From assembly GCF_031010195.1 (NCBI RefSeq), contig NZ_JAUAMC010000003.1, forward strand, positions 1 to 64,000: a DNA stretch of 64,000 bases, given 5' to 3'. The position numbers and the translations under genes were made by a program. The DNA is from Halomonas sp. SpR8 (GTDB taxonomy: Bacteria; Pseudomonadota; Gammaproteobacteria; Pseudomonadales; Halomonadaceae). Below, one piece after another: positions 57,355 through 64,000 of this stretch. How positions within the stretch are numbered: position 1 is the stretch's first letter; every line of letters starts with the position of its first letter. A model generated the notes under the pieces. It saw only the letters and a list, made by a program, of their open reading frames with translations. It was not told where the DNA came from and did no database searches.

Positions 57355-57636
57355 ATGAACATGACACTTAAAGGCATTTTTACAGCACTATTACTTAGCA
57401 TTAGCTTGGGATTTTCCAGTGGCGTACTGGCTCAAGAGGTAGCACCTATTAACGTCAATGCTGCGGATGTTGAGCTGCTGGCCGAGCTACCGGGCATTGG
57501 GCCCAGCCGCGCCGAAGCATTGATTGAAGAACGCGAAGCCAACGGCAACTTTGAAAGCGCTGAGGACCTTGAACGCGTTAGCGGTATTGGGCCTGCCACC
57601 ATCGACCGCATGCGTGACCAGTTAGCGTTCGAATAG
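57355..57636 (+). CDS. ComEA-like helix-hairpin-helix DNA-binding protein, secreted
   Basis: A 93-aa protein with a Sec signal (cleavage after VLAQ near 27) and two helix-hairpin-helix motifs, ELPGIGPSRAEAL and VSGIGPATIDRM. Such small periplasmic ComEA proteins bind incoming DNA during transformation. ATG 57355 has AAGGAT 7 nt upstream; ATG 57361 has GAGG 6 nt upstream and is equally good. It is a single gene. Confidence 0.85.
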   Translation: MNMTLKGIFTALLLSISLGFSSGVLAQEVAPINVNAADVELLAELPGIGPSRAEALIEEREANGNFESAEDLERVSGIGPATIDRMRDQLAFE

Positions 57637-57657
57637 TCACGTCACTCTTTAAACCAC

Positions 57658-57686
57658 CGCCCGGTAGCGTTTATGCGCACTGGGCG
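57658..57686 (+). terminator. Hairpin between comEA-like gene and prpD
   Basis: CGCCC and GCG pair with CGC and GGGCG across 57658-57686 with small internal mismatch; TTGTTTAT follows on the plus strand. A moderate terminator for the comEA-like gene is likely. Confidence 0.45.
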
Positions 57687-57701
57687 TTGTTTATGGCACG
57701 T

Positions 57702-59198
57702 TTAAACCATCCACAAATCCATAAATTTGTTGACGGGCATCGCTTCGAGCGTTCTCTGCTGGCGGCATAGCTCAGCAATATTTTGGCAACGGCTTGCCGC
57801 AAAGCGTGTCGCCAAATGGCGTTCAAACTTATCTACCAAGAGCGGCATCCCCTCTTCTCGCCGACGACGATGACCTATCGGGTACTCCACCGCGACTTTA
57901 TCCGTCACACTGCCATCGGTGAAAAAGACCTGCACAGCATTAGCGATTGAGCGTTTATCAGGGTCATGATAAGCCGCCGAATATTCGGCATCTTCTTCTA
58001 CCACCATTTTGCCACGCAGTTCATCGATTAGCGGATGTGCCGCGTGAAAGCTGTCTTCGTAGTAGTCGGCAGTAAGCTCACCAAAAATGAGCGGCACGGC
58101 GGTCATATACTGCAAGCAGTGGTCGCGGTCCGCCGGATTGGCGAGCGCGCCGGTTTTGGAAATAATCCGAATGGCCGAGTCGTGCGTCGTCAGCACGATT
58201 TTATCGATCTCGGCCAAGCGGTCTTTCACCTGCGGATGCAGCATCACAGCAGCTTCGCAGGCCGTTTGGGCGTGAAACTCCGCCGGGAAGGAGATCTTGA
58301 AAAGAATGTTCTCCATCACGTAGCAGCTAAACTCGCGCTGAAAGCGCAACCGGCGGTCAGCTTCCAGCTTTAGACTCAAATCTTTGTTGGCATGGCTGAA
58401 TAGCACATCGTAAAACCCCCACTGGGGCGCCGATAGCGCGCTGGGAATACCCATTTCACCGCGCAGGGCGATATCTGCCAAGCGCACGCCTCTTGATGTG
58501 GCATCGCCCGCGGCCCAGCTTTTACGCGACCCAGCGTTGGGCGCATGGCGATAGGTGCGCAGGCTCTGGCCATCGACCCAGGCATGGGAGAGCGCCGACA
58601 GTAACTGCTCGCGATTGGCGCCCATCAGCTTGGCGGCCACCGCGGTTGAGGCCACTTTCACCAGCACCACGTGATCGAGCCCTACCCGGTTAAAGCTATT
58701 CTCCAGCGCCAGCACACCCTGGATCTCATGAGCCATTACCATGGCATTTAGCACATCACGCATCACCAGCGGCACTTCACCTTGGGCGACCTGCCGCTGA
58801 GAGAGGTGGTCGGCCACAGCGAGTATCCCACCCAGATTATCGGAGGGGTGCCCCCACTCTGCGGCGAGCCAGGTATCGTTATAATCCAACCAACGGATGA
58901 TACAGCCGATGTCCCACGCTGCCTTCACCGGGTCAAGGCGGAGCGAGGTGCCTGGCACACGTGCCCCAAACGGCACCACCGTGCCTTCCACTATCGGCCC
59001 AAGGTGCTTGGTACACTCAGGAAAGCGCAGCGCCAGTAGCCCGCAACCCAGCGTATCCATCAGGCAGTAGCGGGCGGTTTCCAACGCCTCCTGGGACGCT
59101 ACCTGGTAATTGAGGACGTAGTCGGCAATCGTCTGTAGCTCGGGATCGTAATCCGGGCGCTCGTTGGCTTCGGATGTGGCGGACGGTCTGGTAGCCAT
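57702..59198 (-). CDS. prpD: 2-methylcitrate dehydratase PrpD (MmgE/PrpD family)
   Basis: A 498-aa member of the MmgE/PrpD family, which dehydrates 2-methylcitrate in propionate breakdown. The segments [20 protein letters not shown] and the central [15 protein letters not shown] are typical. ATG 59198 has GAGGAG upstream; a longer reading is rejected. It follows prpF by 52 nt. In AcnD/PrpF-type loci PrpD is often redundant with AcnD. Confidence 0.92.
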   Translation of the reverse strand: MATRPSATSEANERPDYDPELQTIADYVLNYQVASQEALETARYCLMDTLGCGLLALRFPECTKHLGPIVEGTVVPFGARVPGTSLRLDPVKAAWDIGCIIRWLDYNDTWLAAEWGHPSDNLGGILAVADHLSQRQVAQGEVPLVMRDVLNAMVMAHEIQGVLALENSFNRVGLDHVVLVKVASTAVAAKLMGANREQLLSALSHAWVDGQSLRTYRHAPNAGSRKSWAAGDATSRGVRLADIALRGEMGIPSALSAPQWGFYDVLFSHANKDLSLKLEADRRLRFQREFSCYVMENILFKISFPAEFHAQTACEAAVMLHPQVKDRLAEIDKIVLTTHDSAIRIISKTGALANPADRDHCLQYMTAVPLIFGELTADYYEDSFHAAHPLIDELRGKMVVEEDAEYSAAYHDPDKRSIANAVQVFFTDGSVTDKVAVEYPIGHRRRREEGMPLLVDKFERHLATRFAASRCQNIAELCRQQRTLEAMPVNKFMDLWMV

Positions 59199-59250
59199 TG
59201 CACTCTCCTCTTTTACACCAATCCATTCAGTATGGCCCAAGGAAGGCTTC

Positions 59251-60429
59251 CTAGAAGCTATCGCTAGGAACTCTCACGAATCCTTCCATCAACACTCGGG
59301 CGCTACGGCTCATCACCGCCTGCTCGATATGCCAACGCCCCTCTATCAGGTTTGCTTCTGCACCGACGCGCAGGCTGCCCGACGGATGCCCAAAGGTAAC
59401 AGCGTTTCTTTTACCACCACCTGCTGCCAGGTTGACCAACGTGCCTTCAATCGCTGCTGCAGCAGCAATGGCCACTGCGGCAGTGCCCATCATGGCGTGG
59501 TGCAGCTTGCCCATGGAGAGCGCCCGTACGACCAAGTCAATGTCGGCAGCCTTTACGCTTTTACCACTCGATGAGAGATAGTCTGCCGGTGGCCCCACGA
59601 AAGCGACTTTGGGCGTATGTTGGCGATTGGCCGCTTCGCTAATGTCACTGATCAGCCCCATTCGCACAGCGCCGTGGGCACGAATAGTTTCAAACATTGC
59701 CAGCGCTTTGCTATCGCCATTGATCGCGTCTTGTAGTTCGCAGCCGGTGTAACCAATGTCGGCGGCGTTAATAAACACCGTGGGAATCCCCGCGTTGATC
59801 ATCGTCGCTTTCAGCGTTCCCACGCCGGGCACCTCAAGCTGATCCATAAGGTTGCCGGTGGGGAAAATTGCCCCTTCGCCGTCAGCGGGATCCATAAAGG
59901 CTACCGGAATTTCGGCGGCGGGAAAGGTCACGCCATCAAGCTCGAAGTCGCCGGTTTCCTGCACGTCGCCATTGACGATGGGCACCCTTGAGACGATGGT
60001 TTTTTGAATATTCACCTGCCAAATACGCACCTCGACCACCCCGTTTTCTGGGATACGGGCCGGGTCGACCAAACCGTTGGCAATCGCGAAAGGACCGACA
60101 GCCGCAGAAAGATTGCCGCAGTTACCGCTCCAATCCACGAAGGGCTTATCAATGGAGACCTGGCCAAACAGGTAATCCACATCATGGTCGGCGGACTCAC
60201 TTTTCGACAGGATGACTGTCTTGCTCGTGCTCGAGGTCGCGGCCCCCATTCCATCGATTTGCTTTTCGTAGGGGTCAGGGCTACCGATTACACGTAGCAA
60301 CAACTGATCCCGCGCCACACCCGGCTGCTGGGCCGCTTCGGGTAGGTCGTTGAGCTTGAAAAACACGCCCTTACTAGTACCGCCACGCATATAAGTGGCG
60401 GGAATTTTAATCTGCGGGGCATAAGGCAT
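59251..60429 (-). CDS. prpF: 2-methylaconitate cis-trans isomerase PrpF
   Basis: A 392-aa protein of the PrpF/DapF-like fold. [13 protein letters not shown] near 12-24 and the catalytic-site [12 protein letters not shown] near 100-111 are family hallmarks. PrpF isomerises the trans-2-methylaconitate made by AcnD so that it can be rehydrated. GGAG lies 9 nt before ATG 60429, and acnD ends 15 nt upstream. Confidence 0.94.
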   Translation of the reverse strand: MPYAPQIKIPATYMRGGTSKGVFFKLNDLPEAAQQPGVARDQLLLRVIGSPDPYEKQIDGMGAATSSTSKTVILSKSESADHDVDYLFGQVSIDKPFVDWSGNCGNLSAAVGPFAIANGLVDPARIPENGVVEVRIWQVNIQKTIVSRVPIVNGDVQETGDFELDGVTFPAAEIPVAFMDPADGEGAIFPTGNLMDQLEVPGVGTLKATMINAGIPTVFINAADIGYTGCELQDAINGDSKALAMFETIRAHGAVRMGLISDISEAANRQHTPKVAFVGPPADYLSSSGKSVKAADIDLVVRALSMGKLHHAMMGTAAVAIAAAAAIEGTLVNLAAGGGKRNAVTFGHPSGSLRVGAEANLIEGRWHIEQAVMSRSARVLMEGFVRVPSDSF

Positions 60430-60444
60430 GAACGTTATCTCCTG

Positions 60445-63054
60445 CTACGCGGCAGTGGATTCAAGAAAGTCCTGAGCAAAGCGCTGCAGCACACCGCCGG
60501 CAGTATAAATCGATACCTCCTCGGCAGTATCCAAACGGCACTTCACCGCCACCCGCTCGCTATCACCGCTGTGGCGATGGATCACCAGGGAAAGCTGTGC
60601 GCCGGGCGAAACCGCACCCTCCACATCAAAGGTTTCGGTGCCATCCAAACCTAGGGTTATACGTGTAGTGCCTAGCTCAAACTCCAGCGGCATAACACCC
60701 ATGCCAATCAGGTTGGTGCGGTGAATACGCTCAAAGCCTTCCGCAGCAATTGCCTCAACGCCCGCTAGCGCCACGCCTTTAGCAGCCCAGTCCCGTGAGG
60801 AGCCCTGACCGTAATCGGCACCGGCAATAATGATCAGCGGCTGCTTGCGCGCCATATAGGTTTCGATGGCTTCCCACATGCGAGTCACTTCGCCTTCCGG
60901 TTCTACCCTCGCCAGCGAGCCCTGCTTTACCTTGCCATCGTCGTCGCGCACCATTTCGTTAAACAGCTTGGGATTGGCGAATGTCGCGCGCTGGGCGGTG
61001 AGGTGATCGCCACGGTGGGTGGCGTAGGAGTTGAAGTCCTCCTCCGGCACGCCCATTTTATCCAGGTACTCGCCCGCCGCGCTATTCAACTGAATCGCGT
61101 TGGAGGGAGACAGGTGATCAGTGGTGATATTGTCCGGCAAAATCGCCAGCGGCCGCATACCTTTAAGGGTGCGCACTTTGGCCATATTGCCCTCCCAGTA
61201 GGGAGGACGGCGAATATAGGTACTCTGGGGCCGCCAGTCGTACAGCGGGCTGACTTGGGCGCGGGCACTCTTGTCCAGATCAAACATGGGAATATAGGTC
61301 TGGCGGAACTGCTCGGGTTTTACCGACGCTTTGACAATCGCATCGATCTCTTCATCCGCGGGCCAGATATCCTTCAAGGTGACGGGATTGCCCGCCTGAT
61401 CCACCCCCAGAGCATCCTTCTCAATATCAAAGCGAATGGTGCCCGCAATGGCATACGCAACGACCAAGGGTGGCGAGGCTAAAAACGCCTGCTGGGCGTG
61501 GGGGTGAATCCGTCCATCAAAGTTGCGGTTGCCGGAAAGTACCGCCGTAGCGTAAAGGTCACGCTCAATAATCTCCTGCTGGATTTTGGGATCCAGTGCC
61601 CCAGACATGCCATTACAGGTAGTACAGGCGTAGGCAACGACCCCAAAGCCAAGATCTTCCAGCTCGCTCATCAAACCGGCTTCTTCCAGGTACATCTTAA
61701 CCGTTTTAGACCCCGGCGCCAGCGACGACTTCACCCACGGCTTGCGCAGCAGACCCAACCGGTTGGCGTTACGGGCAATCAGCCCGGCGGCCACCATATT
61801 GCGGGGGTTAGAAGTATTGGTGCAGCTGGTAATGGCGGCAATAATAACCGCACCATCAGGCATTTTACCGGCCTTCTCTTCCGCCTGCGCGGCCTCCAAA
61901 CCCACGGCAATACCGCGCTGGGCAAGCTCTGAAGTGGGCAAGTGGGCGTGTGGATTAGAAGGGCCTGCTAGGGTGCGCGTTACCGACGAGAGGTCAAAGG
62001 TCAGCACTCGCTCGTAGGTAACTTCGGTCAGGCTATCCGCCCACAGGCCGGTGTGCTTGGCATAGGTTTCGACCAGCGCTACCTGCTCATCCTCGCGACC
62101 GGTGAGCTTCAAGTAATCGATGGTTTGACCATCGATATAGAACATCGCCGCAGTCGCGCCGTATTCGGGGGTCATATTGGAGATCGTGGCGCGGTCACCG
62201 ACCGTCAGCGCATCGGCGCCTTCGCCATAAAACTCAAGATAAGCGCCGACTACCCGCTCTTTACGCAAAAACTCGGTAATCGCCAACACCATATCGGTGC
62301 CAGTGATCCCCGGCTGCAGCTTGCCGGTCAGTTCCACGCCGACGATATCCGGCAGGCGCATCATGGAAGCACGGCCCAGCATCACACTTTCGGCTTCCAG
62401 CCCCCCCACGCCTACGGAGATAACGCCCAGAGCATCGACCATCGGCGTGTGGCTATCGGTACCCACACAGGTATCCGGGTAGGCAATGCCGTCGCGGTTC
62501 TGCACCACCGGGGACATCTTCTCCAGATTGATCTGGTGCATGATGCCGTTGCCGGGGGGGATCACATCGACGTTTTCAAAAGCCGTTTTCGTCCAGTTGA
62601 TAAAGTGGAAGCGATCATCGTTGCGGCGATCTTCAATGGCGCGGTTTTTCTCGAAGGCACCCTCTTCCGACCCGGCATGCTCCACCGCCAGCGAGTGATC
62701 GACAATCAGTTGGGTCGGCACCACCGGATTGACCTTAGCGGGGTCACCACCTTTCTCGGCAATGGCATCGCGCAGCCCGGCTAGATCGACCAACGCGGTT
62801 TGGCCCAGGATGTCATGGCACACCACTCGCGCCGGGTACCAGGGGAAATCCAGGTCGCTCTTACGCTCGATCAGTTGTTTTAGCGCATCGGTGAGTAGTT
62901 CTGGGGCGCAGCGACGCACCAGTTGCTCCGCCAGTACACGGGAGGTGTAAGGCAGTTTGGCATAGGCACCGGGCTGGATATCTTCCACCGCCTCACGAGC
63001 ATCGAAAAAATCCAGCTCTGTGCCGGGCAGGGGTTTACGGTATTGGGTATTCAT
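60445..63054 (-). CDS. acnD: Fe/S-dependent 2-methylisocitrate dehydratase AcnD
   Basis: An 869-aa aconitase-family enzyme dehydrating 2-methylcitrate. [4Fe-4S] ligands lie in AITSCTNTSNP and ACTTCNGMSG. Length matches AcnD (~866 aa) and its neighbours are prpC and prpF. ATG 63054 (MNTQYRKPL) is the family start though its ribosome site is weak; an in-frame start at 63105 falls inside the hairpin before the gene. Confidence 0.95.
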   Translation of the reverse strand: MNTQYRKPLPGTELDFFDAREAVEDIQPGAYAKLPYTSRVLAEQLVRRCAPELLTDALKQLIERKSDLDFPWYPARVVCHDILGQTALVDLAGLRDAIAEKGGDPAKVNPVVPTQLIVDHSLAVEHAGSEEGAFEKNRAIEDRRNDDRFHFINWTKTAFENVDVIPPGNGIMHQINLEKMSPVVQNRDGIAYPDTCVGTDSHTPMVDALGVISVGVGGLEAESVMLGRASMMRLPDIVGVELTGKLQPGITGTDMVLAITEFLRKERVVGAYLEFYGEGADALTVGDRATISNMTPEYGATAAMFYIDGQTIDYLKLTGREDEQVALVETYAKHTGLWADSLTEVTYERVLTFDLSSVTRTLAGPSNPHAHLPTSELAQRGIAVGLEAAQAEEKAGKMPDGAVIIAAITSCTNTSNPRNMVAAGLIARNANRLGLLRKPWVKSSLAPGSKTVKMYLEEAGLMSELEDLGFGVVAYACTTCNGMSGALDPKIQQEIIERDLYATAVLSGNRNFDGRIHPHAQQAFLASPPLVVAYAIAGTIRFDIEKDALGVDQAGNPVTLKDIWPADEEIDAIVKASVKPEQFRQTYIPMFDLDKSARAQVSPLYDWRPQSTYIRRPPYWEGNMAKVRTLKGMRPLAILPDNITTDHLSPSNAIQLNSAAGEYLDKMGVPEEDFNSYATHRGDHLTAQRATFANPKLFNEMVRDDDGKVKQGSLARVEPEGEVTRMWEAIETYMARKQPLIIIAGADYGQGSSRDWAAKGVALAGVEAIAAEGFERIHRTNLIGMGVMPLEFELGTTRITLGLDGTETFDVEGAVSPGAQLSLVIHRHSGDSERVAVKCRLDTAEEVSIYTAGGVLQRFAQDFLESTAA

Positions 63055-63081
63055 AGCAGACAGACTCACAAGAAGGGGCTG

Positions 63082-63110
63082 AAAAAAGCCCGGTGACCAA
63101 GCCACCGGGC
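63082..63110 (-). terminator. Strong terminator-like hairpin between prpC and acnD
   Basis: A perfect 8-bp stem GCCCGGTG / CACCGGGC (63088-63110) is followed on the minus strand by T6. It begins 11 nt after the prpC stop and ends 28 nt before the acnD start, inside what otherwise looks like one operon. Confidence 0.8.
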
Positions 63111-63120
63111 AGCACGCGGG

Positions 63121-64000
63121 TCAGTCTCGCGCTTCGATCGGCACCCACTCGCTCTTCTCGGGGCCGGTGTAGTCGGCGCTGGGACGAATAATGCGGTTAT
63201 TGGCGCGCTGCTCAAACACGTGGGCCGCCCAGCCGGTGAGCCGAGACATCACAAAAATCGGCGTGAACAATTTGGTGGGAATATCCATAAAGTGATAAGC
63301 GCTGGCGTGGAAGAAGTCGGCGTTACAGAACAGCTTCTTTTCCCGCCACATGACTTCTTCAACCCGTTCGGAAACTGGATAAAGTACTTCGTCGCCGACA
63401 TCGTCAGCCAGCTTTTTGGACCAGTGCTTGATAATTGCGTTGCGCGGGTCGGACTCACGGTAAATCGCATGCCCGAAGCCCATGATTTTATCTTTGCGCT
63501 CGAGCATGCCCACAATCTTGCTCTCTGCTTCTTCCGGCGACTGCCAATCCTCGATCATCGCCATCGCTGCTTCATTGGCGCCGCCGTGCAGCGGGCCACG
63601 CAACGAGCCAATCGCCCCGGTGACGCAGGAGTGCATATCGGAAAGCGTTGAGGCACATACTCGTGCCGTGAAGGTAGAGGCGTTGAACTCGTGCTCGGCG
63701 TAAAGAATCAGCGACACGTTCATTACCCGCGCATGCAGCTCAGAGGCGGGCTCGCCGCGCAGCATATTGAGGAAGTGGCCGCCGACTGAGTCATCATCGG
63801 TTTCGGTATCGATGCGCACGCCGTCGTGGGAGAAGCGGTACCAGTAGCAGATAATCGAGGGCAGCACCGCCAGCAGGCGGTCGGCAACGTCCTGCTGCTG
63901 ATCGAAATTCTCCTCGGTTTCCAGATTACCCAGCATAGAGGCGCCGGTGCGCATCACATCCATCGGGTGGGCGTCTTTGGGAATCTGCTCAAGCACTGTT
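63121..64000 (-). CDS. prpC: 2-methylcitrate synthase PrpC, partial (N-terminus beyond window)
   Basis: The C-terminal ~293 residues of a citrate-synthase-family enzyme that joins propionyl-CoA and oxaloacetate. MGFGHAIYRESDPRNAIIKHW carries the active-site His and the PR segment used by PrpC; a second His lies in LHGGANEAAM. The reading frame is open to the window edge, so the first ~80 residues are missing. Its neighbours acnD and prpF decide for PrpC over GltA. Confidence 0.93.
   Translation of the reverse strand, partial: TVLEQIPKDAHPMDVMRTGASMLGNLETEENFDQQQDVADRLLAVLPSIICYWYRFSHDGVRIDTETDDDSVGGHFLNMLRGEPASELHARVMNVSLILYAEHEFNASTFTARVCASTLSDMHSCVTGAIGSLRGPLHGGANEAAMAMIEDWQSPEEAESKIVGMLERKDKIMGFGHAIYRESDPRNAIIKHWSKKLADDVGDEVLYPVSERVEEVMWREKKLFCNADFFHASAYHFMDIPTKLFTPIFVMSRLTGWAAHVFEQRANNRIIRPSADYTGPEKSEWVPIEARD

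Overview
The window reads as chromosome of a Halomonas-like gammaproteobacterium (Halomonadaceae). The basis is the 5' third of a 16S rRNA gene on the minus strand at the left edge, gammaproteobacterial gene orders such as gacA-uvrC-pgsA-tRNA(Gly/Cys/Leu), ihfB-lapA-lapB, dnaX-ybaB-recR and rnd-ycgL, and a GC content that looks moderate to high. No integrase, transposase, phage gene or CRISPR array was seen. The arsenic gene content recalls what I remember of Halomonas isolates from arsenic-rich soda lakes such as strain GFAJ-1; this is unverified.

Layout. 1-1.1 kb: 16S rRNA start, its leader with a boxA and a strong promoter. 1.1-7.8 kb: fatty/branched acyl catabolism (acyl-CoA dehydrogenase, SDR dehydrogenase, acyl-CoA synthetase, TetR regulator, thiolase), with a PsrA-like palindrome and a LiuR-like MerR-type operator. 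8.2-25.3 kb: a large arsenic/phosphate island. It holds two thioredoxin-type arsenate reductases and one glutaredoxin-type, arsH, acr3, a second FMN reductase, a small CC-motif protein, arsenite oxidase aioBA, a Cys-rich ArsP-type permease divergent from arsR, arsJ with its GAPDH partner plus a second MFS pump, and a Pho-box-controlled pstSCAB. 25.4-27.4 kb: two membrane exporters. 27.5-31.2 kb: a KAS III-like enzyme, mlaA and a phosphatase/STAS switch. 31.3-47.8 kb: hrpA, fadD, a class II amidotransferase, oligopeptidase B, the rnd cluster, recR/ybaB/dnaX, grxD and argF. 47.9-57.6 kb: tRNA-Ala, gacA-uvrC-pgsA, three tRNAs, nadB, sdhE/ygfX, ihfB-lapAB, pyrF and a ComEA-like protein. 57.7-64 kb: the methylcitrate operon prpC-acnD-prpF-prpD, with prpC cut by the window edge.

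How the island works as a whole (inference from families): Pst takes up phosphate, and arsenate enters by such routes. ArsC enzymes reduce arsenate to arsenite, which Acr3 exports. GAPDH plus ArsJ turn arsenate into 1-arseno-3-phosphoglycerate and expel it. AioBA re-oxidises arsenite outside the cytoplasm. ArsH-type flavoproteins oxidise trivalent organoarsenicals.

The most notable observation is regulatory. A 20-bp inverted repeat of the form ATATACG-N6-CATATAT sits between arsC1 and arsH, recurs with 13 of 14 arm bases directly downstream of the -10 of a good sigma70-type promoter for aioBA, and recurs upstream of arsC2-gapdh-arsJ-mfs. This suggests one ArsR-type regulon joining arsenate reduction, organoarsenical efflux and arsenite oxidation, in place of the usual AioXSR/RpoN control. 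The arsR gene in the island has its own pair of differently sequenced N6 operators, so the regulator of the CATATAT sites may be encoded elsewhere.
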